Shown here piece by piece: positions 6,066-11,279 of a DNA stretch of 11,279 nucleotides. Made by a program: the position numbers and the translations under genes. The stretch's first letter is position 1. The number at the start of each line of letters is the position of its first letter. Under the pieces are notes generated by a model. That model saw only the letters and a program-made list of their open reading frames with translations. It made no database searches and was not told the origin of the DNA. The stretch is from Chloroflexota bacterium (lineage in GTDB: Bacteria; Chloroflexota; Anaerolineae; Ardenticatenales; Ardenticatenaceae), in NCBI GenBank assembly GCA_003520455.1, contig DOUV01000046.1, forward strand, positions 1-11,279. Direction: 5' to 3'.

Positions 6066-7151
6066 CTATGATGGGTCGAAGCCATAGGAACTCTTGAGCG
6101 CCGCCAGGAGGGCGTCCATATCCGGGGACACGGTTGGGATGGGTGACAATACTTTGGCGGTCGCCGCGGGATCCTTCAGACCGGTTGCGGTCGTAATTGC
6201 CACAATGCGGTCTGTCGGCCCGAGTCTCCCGGCGGACGCGAGTTGACGGACGGCGGCCAAACTGGTCACCGAAGAGGGCTCAACATAGAGGCCCTCAGTC
6301 GTCGCCAGGAGCTGTTGGAGCTCGAGCAGGACCCGGTCCTCGGGCACAGAGACGGCGATCCCGTCTGAGACCCGCAAAGCGTGCAGCGCCTGGTAGGTAC
6401 TGCGGCCGGTGGCAATCGAGACCGCGACGGACGGTCGCGCCGGAACGGTCGCAGCGTTGGGGAGGGCCTGATCCAGCGCGCTCTCCAGGGAACCGAAAAT
6501 CTCCCCGGCGATCATGCGTGGCCGTCGACCGGTCAGGCCGAGGTCCATCATCTCCTGAAAGCCCTTCGTCGCACCCCAGAGACCATCACCATAACAGACC
6601 GGAAAGGCCACCCAGTCCGGCACCTCCCAGTCAAGGTCTTGCGCAATTTCATAGGCGATGGTCTTGTAACCCTCGACACCAAAGGGATTGGAACCAAGTG
6701 GCGGGGTGCTGTAATTGCTGGCAGGATACCAGCCGAAGCGCTCGACACAGGCTTGCATCAGTGTCCAACGATCGCCCGGCAGGGGGGTGGCGACGAGTTT
6801 CGCGCCGGTAACCTGCATCTGAAGTTTCATGGCGTCGGGCACGTTCGCCATCGTGAAGATGACACAGTCGAGCCCTGCGCGTGCAGCATAGGCTGCGAGG
6901 GCCGCCCCGGCATTTCCCGAACTGGCAATTGTCACGACCGGCGCGCCCACCTCTTTCGCTCGAGAAACGATCAAGGATGCCAGCCGGTCCTTAAACGAGG
7001 CGGTCGGATTACGTCCCTCGTCCTTCAGCCACAGCCGGCCGATGCCGAAGCGCGCGGCCAGCCGCGGAAGCTCGACGAGAGGGGTGCCTCCCTCTTGAAG
7101 GGTGACAGCGTGATCAGGGTTGATTGGCAAAACCTCGGCATAGCGCCACAT
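6066..7151 (-). CDS. Threonine-synthase-like PLP enzyme, apparently 5'-truncated
   Basis: From the ATG at 7151 the protein has 361 residues and a complete fold-II catalytic region. 'EGGTPLVELPRL' lies at ~20-31 and 'NPTASFKDR' at 48-56, with K54 as the PLP lysine. 'ASSGNAGAALAAYAARAGL' lies at 76-94, a glycine-rich 'CYGDGLWGATKGF' at ~186-198, and 'TTATGLKDPAAT' near the end. Threonine synthase converts O-phosphohomoserine to threonine, but this subgroup could act on another substrate, and no hom or thrB gene is nearby. Many relatives begin ~60 residues earlier with a zinc-ribbon-like part. Here family similarity continues upstream of the ATG ('SRELFAGRAPT', 7184-7152) and then stops at a methyltransferase fragment. 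No ribosome binding site precedes 7151. Thermus-type synthases of ~350 residues lack that extension, so the product may be active if it is translated at all. Confidence 0.75.
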   Translation of the reverse strand: MWRYAEVLPINPDHAVTLQEGGTPLVELPRLAARFGIGRLWLKDEGRNPTASFKDRLASLIVSRAKEVGAPVVTIASSGNAGAALAAYAARAGLDCVIFTMANVPDAMKLQMQVTGAKLVATPLPGDRWTLMQACVERFGWYPASNYSTPPLGSNPFGVEGYKTIAYEIAQDLDWEVPDWVAFPVCYGDGLWGATKGFQEMMDLGLTGRRPRMIAGEIFGSLESALDQALPNAATVPARPSVAVSIATGRSTYQALHALRVSDGIAVSVPEDRVLLELQQLLATTEGLYVEPSSVTSLAAVRQLASAGRLGPTDRIVAITTATGLKDPAATAKVLSPIPTVSPDMDALLAALKSSYGFDPS

Positions 7152-7186
7152 CGTGGGTGCGCGGCCGGCAAAGAGCTCCCGCGAGG

Positions 7187-7360
7187 CCGCGCCAACTCTC
7201 GCGCCAGGCGCCCGTGCCCGCAGGCGAGATCGAGGAGCCGCAGTCCTGATACCTCACCGATCAGCCGGAGAAGCGCCACCATCGGCGGGTCCTCGTAGAC
7301 GTCGGGGGCGAATTGCTCATAGAAGTCTGCCACATCGTCGTACCGTGCTGAGGGTGCCAT
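7187..7360 (-). pseudogene. SAM-dependent methyltransferase, N-terminal fragment only
   Basis: From the ATG at 7360, which has GGAGG (7373-7369) eight bases upstream, the frame reads 'RYDDVADFYEQFAPDVYEDPP' and then the class I motif 'LRLLDLACGHGRLARELAR'. This is the opening of a methyltransferase up to and including the SAM-binding glycine-rich motif I. At codon ~58 (7187) the similarity ends abruptly. The reading frame continues into the first part of the threonine-synthase-like gene in a different frame and stops at 7025. The remaining ~150 or more residues of a normal enzyme, including motifs II-IV, are absent. It is therefore a 3'-truncated remnant, although its own start signals still look intact. 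The same frame has earlier ATGs at 7411, 7396 and 7375, but none has a comparable ribosome binding site. Confidence 0.7.
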
Positions 7361-7426
7361 CACTGCCGCCTCCATCTCTCGAGCGGAGCCATGCATCGCT
7401 CGTGAATCCATACAGCTCGTGTGCCG

Positions 7427-7454
7427 ATTATCCTCGCGGTGTGATTCAAAACAA
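7427..7454 (-). promoter_or_regulatory. Possible promoter of the truncated methyltransferase
   Basis: On the - strand, TTGTTT (7454-7449), 16 bases and GATAAT (7432-7427) form a plausible promoter about 67 bases upstream of the ATG at 7360. The -10 box is good and the -35 box only fair. If active, it would also drive the threonine-synthase-like gene downstream. Confidence 0.35.
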
Positions 7455-7572
7455 GCGATTTGCCAGCTGTGGAGCCAGAGCCGCTGAAGTCCAATACACC
7501 GTCGCCAAGTCGAACTGGTATTACTTTCCGTGAAGAGCGATCAATAGTTTCATGATCAGACACGCTTGCGGA

Positions 7573-7603
7573 TTGGTACCGGTCACGCCTGAGGTGTTAT
7601 ACT
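7573..7603 (+). promoter_or_regulatory. Possible promoter of the LLM oxidoreductase gene
   Basis: TATACT (7598-7603) is a good -10 box, 46 bases before the ATG at 7649. TTGGTA (7573-7578) could be the -35 box, but the spacer would be 19 bases, longer than ideal. Confidence 0.45.
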
Positions 7604-7636
7604 CTGGAACGTCTTCCCTGTGACGCTGTCTGTATG

Positions 7637-7643
7637 AAAGGAG
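7637..7643 (+). promoter_or_regulatory. Ribosome binding site deciding the LLM gene start
   Basis: AAAGGAG lies five bases before the ATG at 7649. An in-frame ATG at 7634 overlaps this site and would add only five residues, so 7649 is taken as the start. Confidence 0.75.
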
Positions 7644-7648
7644 ACGCC

Positions 7649-8584
7649 ATGATCGAAGTCGCCATCATGCTTGAAGGCCAAAACGGACTCAACTGGCCCC
7701 GCTGGGAGCGACTCGCCCGCGCGGTCGAAGATTTGGGATTCGTCGGACTCTACCGCTCCGACCACTTCACCAACCCCGAGCCGCCCGACCGGGACGCGCT
7801 GGATCTGTGGCTCTCGCTGACCTGGCTGGCGAGCCACACCCGGCGCATCGAGTTTGGATCGCTGGTCACGCCGGTATCCTTCCGCCATCCCGTCCACACG
7901 GCGCGGATGGGCCTCCAGGTGGACAATCTCTCCGGGGGCCGGTTGACCCTTGGTATGGGAGCGGGCTGGCAGGCGCGGGAGCATACCCTCTTTGGCTTCG
8001 ACCTGCTCGATCTCCCTCAGCGATTTGAGCGCTTCCACGAGGGGCTGGAGGTAATCACTCGTCTGCTTCGAAGCAACCAGCTGGTCTCCTTCCAGGGTAA
8101 GTTCTACCGGTTACACGATGCCGTTCTCCTGCCCCGGCCGCAGCGGCCGGGAAGACCGCCAATCCTCGTTGGCGGCAACGGCCGCACCCGAACCCTGCCG
8201 CTGGCTGCGGCGTATGCTGATGAGTGGAACGGGACCTTTCTGACCCCGGCCAGATTTTCCGAGCTCAGCGCGCGGTTGGATCGTCTCCTTGAGGAACGTG
8301 GACGGCGCCCCGGCGACGTGCGGCGCTCCATGATGACGAACGTGGTTTTTGGCCGCGATGAGGCCGAGTTGCTCCGGAACCTGCAGGGACGCCCGGCCGC
8401 GGAGCTGCGCGCGCAGGGTCGCATCGTGGGGACCCCCTCGCGTGTTGTGGAGCAACTGGGCACGCTGGCCGAGGCGGGTGTGCAGCGCGTGATGTTGCAA
8501 TGGCTCGATCTGGACGATCTGGACCGTTTGGAAGCGATGGCGACTTCCGTGCTCCCCCAGGCCCAGGGATCGGTCAAAGAATAA
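7649..8584 (+). CDS. LLM-class F420-dependent oxidoreductase (Rv1855c/TIGR03560-like)
   Basis: The protein has 311 residues, normal for a single TIM-barrel bacterial luciferase-like domain using reduced F420 (or FMN). Family landmarks run in order: 'RLARAVEDLGFVGLYRSDHF' (~24-43), 'LASHTRRIEFGSLVTPVSFRHP' (~64-85), 'DNLSGGRLTLGMGAGWQAREH' (~97-117), 'RFERFHEGLEVITRLL' and 'RPGRPPILVGG'. The 'ADEWNGTF' motif and a C-terminal 'GTPSRVVEQLGTLAEAGVQRVMLQW' follow. The combination of 'SLVTPVSFRHP' and 'GMGAGWQAREH' points to the Rv1855c-type subgroup. It should be a soluble hydride-transfer enzyme; the substrate is unknown. It appears to be a monocistronic unit with its own promoter and ribosome binding site. 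With the two PPOX genes it supports an F420-using host. Confidence 0.92.
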   Translation: MIEVAIMLEGQNGLNWPRWERLARAVEDLGFVGLYRSDHFTNPEPPDRDALDLWLSLTWLASHTRRIEFGSLVTPVSFRHPVHTARMGLQVDNLSGGRLTLGMGAGWQAREHTLFGFDLLDLPQRFERFHEGLEVITRLLRSNQLVSFQGKFYRLHDAVLLPRPQRPGRPPILVGGNGRTRTLPLAAAYADEWNGTFLTPARFSELSARLDRLLEERGRRPGDVRRSMMTNVVFGRDEAELLRNLQGRPAAELRAQGRIVGTPSRVVEQLGTLAEAGVQRVMLQWLDLDDLDRLEAMATSVLPQAQGSVKE

Positions 8585-8957
8585 CTTCCCGGTGCTCGAG
8601 GAGCTCACCGACGCTCAGGGGATCTGCCGACGCGCCCGTGTAGCGTGAGTGCCTCCGAGTTCCTCCTAATTCTCCTGAACGCCCTGGTGAGTGCACACAA
8701 CCTTTCTGACGTCGCCCACACCCCATCTCAACCAGGTCAACCGGCTTGCGTTGCCACCGGCGAGGGGTCGCAGGTCCTACCCAGCGGTGCCGTCGGCAGC
8801 GCATCAACTTTCCGTCAGCCAGAAAGGAGATCGCGCATCAGTGGCGGCATTCCGCCGGAAGGGAGTGGCCGGCGCGGCCATCACCGGGAGCCAGGCCCTT
8901 GACGCCTGGAGCGCCGTCAAGGCGTCAGACTTCCGAAGTCTCCGGTCGACCGGTGTT
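8585..8957. other. Gene-free stretch with several inverted repeats
   Basis: No convincing gene is present. Stems seen are GGCGG-CATT-CCGCC (8843-8856), TGGCC-GGCGC-GGCCA (8866-8880), and CCTTGACG (8897-8904) with CGTCAAGG (8915-8922) around a 10-base loop. They are spread over about 80 bases, downstream of both the LLM gene (+) and the DUF2905 gene (-). No T run follows any of them. The last stem may help end the DUF2905 transcript. An in-frame GTG at 8841 after AGAAAGGAGATC opens a frame, but it runs antisense through DUF2905 and is not supported. Confidence 0.5.
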
Positions 8958-9188
8958 CTAGCGGAGCCAGCGGACGATCAGGTTAAGGAGAATCGTCAGA
9001 ATGATGCTGAGCAGCAGCATCGTGCCCACCGGCGCGAAGATCTTGATATTGCCTCGCTCCCAGACAAAATCACCGGGCAGTCGCCCAAGACCGGGCACGC
9101 GGCCCAGCAGCAGCAGCAACCCGCCAATCAGCACCAATATCAGTCCAACCAACAATAACCAACGGCCGATTTCACTCAGGGGCTGCAT
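8958..9188 (-). CDS. DUF2905 family small membrane protein
   Basis: The protein has 76 residues. It has two hydrophobic helices (residues ~6-28 'RWLLLVGLILVLIGGLLLLL' and ~49-72). The loop between them holds the family signature 'GRVPGLGRLPGDFVWERGNIKIFAP', which matches DUF2905 closely. Such proteins are common, widely conserved inner-membrane proteins of unknown function. Two ATGs are possible. The one at 9194 abuts the purine-rich GGAGGGAGG (9203-9195), whereas the one at 9188 lies six bases from it, so 9188 is preferred; the difference is two residues. A perfect TATAAT lies on the - strand at 9239-9234. It has no same-strand neighbour close enough to suggest an operon. Confidence 0.88.
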   Translation of the reverse strand: MQPLSEIGRWLLLVGLILVLIGGLLLLLGRVPGLGRLPGDFVWERGNIKIFAPVGTMLLLSIILTILLNLIVRWLR

Positions 9189-9233
9189 CGCCATCCTCCC
9201 TCCGCACTCTCAAGGCGGTCAGTCCTGACATGA

Positions 9234-9239
9234 ATTATA
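9234..9239 (-). promoter_or_regulatory. Consensus -10 box of the DUF2905 gene
   Basis: TATAAT on the - strand lies 45 bases upstream of the ATG at 9188. No good -35 hexamer sits at 16-18 bases, so the promoter is supported by the -10 box and position only. Confidence 0.5.
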
Positions 9240-9302
9240 GGAGGCGTATTCGTCACGCCAGGGAACAACGCACAGGAGGACGATGAGAGGAGGTGGGTCG
9301 AG

Positions 9303-9401
9303 ATGGTCCGGTACGCCAACGAGGGGACAACGACAGCGAGGGCAATACGAACTAGAAAACACCGGCCGGACCAGCGCTGGCCAAATTTTGCGGGGGAGTA
9401 A
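9303..9401 (+). CDS. Candidate 32-residue small protein with strong ribosome binding site
   Basis: This ATG-to-TAA frame encodes a basic, polar peptide with no recognisable family; R/K/H residues are frequent from residue 13 to 26. Its one argument is the near-perfect AGGAGGT (9288-9294), eight bases before the ATG. A second AGGAGG lies a little further upstream. It falls between the divergent start of DUF2905 and the end of the MtrH-like gene, where nothing else is encoded. The purine-rich stretch may be chance. No promoter was identified. Confidence 0.2.
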   Translation: MVRYANEGTTTARAIRTRKHRPDQRWPNFAGE

Positions 9402-9419
9402 TAGAGTCGCAGATGCGTT

Positions 9420-9434
9420 CGATGGGACCCATCG
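9420..9434. repeat. Palindrome CGATGGG-A-CCCATCG
   Basis: Seven-base arms are exact reverse complements around one central base, a form typical of a protein-binding operator. No promoter is visible beside it, so its role is open. Confidence 0.45.
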
Positions 9435-9440
9435 TGAAAC

Positions 9441-9487
9441 GTGATGCCTGCAACCCGAGTGGCCAGGGCTCGCGTTCCAGGCATCAC
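9441..9487 (-). terminator. Long imperfect hairpin downstream of the MtrH-like gene
   Basis: GTGATGCCTG (9441-9450) and CAGGCATCAC (9478-9487) are perfect inverted repeats. Allowing two mismatches, the arms extend to 17 bases (9441-9457 with 9471-9487), and further weak pairs close the loop. It begins 60 bases past the stop of the MtrH-like gene on the - strand and is followed there by GTTTC rather than a full T run. It is probably a transcript-ending or stabilising hairpin; a mobile-element relic or small RNA is the alternative. Confidence 0.45.
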
Positions 9488-9547
9488 CTCGCCTGGCGTC
9501 TTCACAACCGGCTTCATCGTGGACGGATCTGCCCGCCTCCTTCTCGA

Positions 9548-10549
9548 TCAGCGGCTGCGCGCCTTCTGTCGCTGGCGGACCAAATCCGCTCGGCTGGGCT
9601 TCAACCCCCGCACGATCTCCATCTCGCTGGGGAAGTGGAGGTTCAACGGATGCCGCGGGTCCTCGGGCAGCTCGAGTCCTTCGTCCCAGCCCATGATGGT
9701 CAGCACCGCCGTCGCCGCCGCCACCGCGGCGAAGACGCGCCGCGTGCCCGACATCGGCCCGTAGACCATCCAATCGCTCCACAGAATCCCCGAGAGGGCG
9801 TGCATGGCGGCGTCCATTCCCCGGAAGGCCTCGCCCCCCCACTTTTCCAGGCAACCCTTCCACATGTAGGAGGCATTTGCCGGCGCGTTGCCCGCCGGGA
9901 GGCCGAATTCTTCCTTCACCATCCGGTTGGCCAGGAGCGAGAAGCCCTGGGTGGGCAGATTCATTGTCGCCGTGTCTACGAGGATCGAATGGAAGTCCTC
10001 CTCATTGATGTGCTCGAGCATCTGGCGAAGAGAGGTGATGCGGCCCGTGGCCCGCTTGTCCTCCATATCAAAGGGCTGGAGAATGATATGTTTGATCCCC
10101 AACTCTTTGAGTTCCTGGATCTGACCCGGGATATCAGAATCCCACGCGGTGATGCTATTGTAATTGAAACGTGCCTGCATGCCCAGGCTCGCCACATACC
10201 CGGCCGCCCGCAACCGGGCCTTCTCCGTCCAGGTGTCAATTCCAAACGGCAGCCGATCTGACACGTTGAGGAAGAACTCGGTGTAGGCTTTCATCTCGTC
10301 CTCGGTGGGAGCCACTAACCCCACCAGGGCCGGGATTCCGGTTTCGGCCGAGATCTCCTCGAGTTCTTTGATCCGGTCGGCGGCCTTCTCCTTGTCCCAG
10401 CGGGGTGGCTTGCGGCTCTCGACGAGCTTATCCTTGGTCTGAAACATGTTGGCGATCAGGAGCGGTGGACGCTCGCCTGGCTGCCCCCCGACCTTGGTCC
10501 CCCAAATGTCGTACACCTTCTGCTCGTTGTCGAAGCGGAAAAGACCCAT
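9548..10549 (-). CDS. MtrH-family methyltransferase (corrinoid:tetrahydropterin type)
   Basis: The protein has 333 residues and resembles subunit H of tetrahydromethanopterin S-methyltransferase along its length. The N-terminal 'FRFDNEQKVYDIWGTKVGGQPGERP' (4-28) is followed by 'DKEKAADRIKELEEISAETGIP' (52-73) and 'PFGIDTWTEKARLRA' (101-115). 'ARFNYNSI' (126-133), 'EFGLPAGNAPANA' (214-226) and 'YGPMSGTRRVF' (263-273) follow. In methanogens MtrH moves the methyl group between the tetrahydropterin and a corrinoid. Stand-alone bacterial homologues such as MtgA of Desulfitobacterium pass it from a methylated corrinoid protein to tetrahydrofolate. It is expected to be soluble, with a TIM-barrel fold. 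No corrinoid protein or other mtr subunit is in the window. The ATG at 10549 is chosen because AAAGGAG (10562-10556) lies six bases before it. It follows a D-cysteine desulfhydrase-like gene on the same strand by 126 bases. Confidence 0.85.
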   Translation of the reverse strand: MGLFRFDNEQKVYDIWGTKVGGQPGERPPLLIANMFQTKDKLVESRKPPRWDKEKAADRIKELEEISAETGIPALVGLVAPTEDEMKAYTEFFLNVSDRLPFGIDTWTEKARLRAAGYVASLGMQARFNYNSITAWDSDIPGQIQELKELGIKHIILQPFDMEDKRATGRITSLRQMLEHINEEDFHSILVDTATMNLPTQGFSLLANRMVKEEFGLPAGNAPANASYMWKGCLEKWGGEAFRGMDAAMHALSGILWSDWMVYGPMSGTRRVFAAVAAATAVLTIMGWDEGLELPEDPRHPLNLHFPSEMEIVRGLKPSRADLVRQRQKARSR

Positions 10550-10675
10550 CGTATTCTCCTTTGCCGGTACGTCGGGGCGTGAAATCCAGAAATGGTAGCC
10601 GGCACCATCGCCACGTCCCAGTCTCACCCGATCTCAAACGCGACCGGTTCAGAGCGAGCGATTGCGGTTCTTGTC

Positions 10676-11279
10676 TCACATGTTCGTCGTAGGCTGGGGC
10701 TCCTCCCCACCGCTGAACTCCACCGCGTGGGCGAAGAGGCCCGGGGCACCTCCCGTGTGCAGGAAGAGCACCGTCTCGTCCCGGCCGATGTGCCCTCGCC
10801 GCACCAGATCGATCAATCCCGCCATCGCTTTGCCGGTGTAGACCGGATCCAGAAAAATCCCTTCGGTCCGTGCCACCAGCCGGATGGCTTCGACAGCCTC
10901 CGCACTCGGGAGGCCGTAGCCGGGTGCCACGTAGTTGTCGAGGAGAACCGGCGCTTGCACCGGTGTGGTAGGGACGAGGTCCAGGCGCGCGGCGGTCGCC
11001 CCGGCCAGGCTTTCGATCCCCGCCAGGCACTCGGCGCGCGGCCGGCTCACGCTGATCCCCCAGATACGATACGGCGCCTGCAACCAGCTCGCGCCCACCA
11101 CCAGCCCCGCAAGCGTTCCACAGGAACCTGCCGCGCAGACCAGGTGGTCGATCGCCACCCGGCGAGCGATTCGCTGCTCCTCCAGTTCCAGGACAGCAGC
11201 CACGTAGCCCACGCTGCCCACCGGGGAGGCGCCCCCGCGCGGGATGACGTACGGCCGGCGGCCGCGGCGACGCAGGTCC
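10676..11279 (-). CDS. D-cysteine desulfhydrase/ACC deaminase family PLP enzyme, partial
   Basis: Only the last 200 residues are in the window. The frame is open to the edge, and the missing N-terminal ~130 residues would hold the PLP lysine. The visible part starts with 'RRPYVIPRGGASPVGSVGYV', the family's conserved substrate/PLP loop. It then has 'CAAGSCGTLAGLVVG', the phosphate-binding region, 'DNYVAPGYGLPSAEAVEAIRLVARTEGIFLDPVYTGKAMAGL', and ends with the typical 'LFLHTGGAPGLFAH'. Members degrade D-cysteine to pyruvate, ammonia and sulfide, or open the ring of 1-aminocyclopropane-1-carboxylate. The visible sequence does not decide between them; D-cysteine desulfhydrase-like is the more common bacterial type. 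An in-frame GTG near 11221 is not the start, since similarity continues to the window edge. It may be cotranscribed with the MtrH-like gene downstream. Confidence 0.88.
   Translation of the reverse strand, partial: DLRRRGRRPYVIPRGGASPVGSVGYVAAVLELEEQRIARRVAIDHLVCAAGSCGTLAGLVVGASWLQAPYRIWGISVSRPRAECLAGIESLAGATAARLDLVPTTPVQAPVLLDNYVAPGYGLPSAEAVEAIRLVARTEGIFLDPVYTGKAMAGLIDLVRRGHIGRDETVLFLHTGGAPGLFAHAVEFSGGEEPQPTTNM

Noticed and set aside
8691..9158. 155-codon + strand frame covering the gap before DUF2905
   Set aside because: Its second half is antisense to the well-supported DUF2905 gene (giving an artefactual QQQQQ run). The first half has no recognisable family and no conserved start.
9219..9863. 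214-codon - strand frame in the gap and over the MtrH-like gene
   Set aside because: It is out of frame with the MtrH-like gene over most of its length; the composition is typical of GC-driven shadow frames.
1..11279. CRISPR array, tRNA or rRNA genes, prophage or intact insertion sequence
   Set aside because: No regularly spaced repeats, cloverleaf with a T-arm motif, rRNA-like sequence, transposase or phage-protein motif was found by reading both strands.

Overview
The window is GC-rich, compactly coded bacterial DNA. The gene set fits a Chloroflexota lineage (Thermomicrobia-like) or, less likely, an actinobacterium. It has an XPB/Ssl2-type helicase-associated domain protein, three coenzyme-F420-type oxidoreductase genes (two PPOX-fold, one luciferase-like), a DUF2905 membrane protein and a bacterial MtrH homologue. 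Most start sites carry GAGGA/AAAGGAG-type ribosome binding sites 5-8 nt upstream. The taxonomic call is inference from gene content only.

Layout. (1) 1-465 (+) is the end of a helicase-associated domain protein. (2) 466-677 is intergenic and holds three perfect hairpins in tandem. (3) 678-2286 (+) is a collinear trio: a cation diffusion facilitator (CDF) metal exporter flanked by two small membrane proteins that are paralogues of each other. (4) 2453-4466 (-) holds a cysteine-synthase-family PLP enzyme and two PPOX-class F420-type flavoproteins, with a clear hairpin between the two flavoprotein genes. (5) 4792-5736 (+) is an EamA/DMT exporter with a reasonable promoter. (6) 5737-7411 (-) is a scarred locus: a frameshifted receiver-domain relic, a threonine-synthase-like gene without its usual N-terminal extension, and the first ~58 codons of a SAM methyltransferase joined to it at one sharp junction near 7185. 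(7) 7649-8584 (+) is an LLM-class (Rv1855c-type) F420-dependent oxidoreductase with a good ribosome binding site. (8) 8958-9188 (-) is a DUF2905 membrane protein between two gene-poor stretches rich in inverted repeats. (9) 9548-11279 (-) is an orphan MtrH-type methyltransferase preceded by a D-cysteine desulfhydrase/ACC-deaminase-family gene that runs off the window.

How the genes work together. The CDF trio looks like one transcription unit for divalent-metal export. The two PPOX genes, the LLM gene and the cysteine-synthase-like gene suggest redox and sulfur/amino-acid metabolism, but no complete pathway is visible. Three separate fold-type II PLP enzymes (cysteine-synthase-like, threonine-synthase-like, D-cysteine desulfhydrase-like) lie within about 9 kb. 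The MtrH homologue points to methyl transfer between a corrinoid protein and a tetrahydropterin; its partners are not in the window. No rRNA, tRNA, CRISPR array, intact transposase or phage gene was seen. The best candidates for something undescribed are the CDF gene framed by paralogous small membrane proteins, the triple hairpin, and the orphan MtrH/PLP-enzyme pair.
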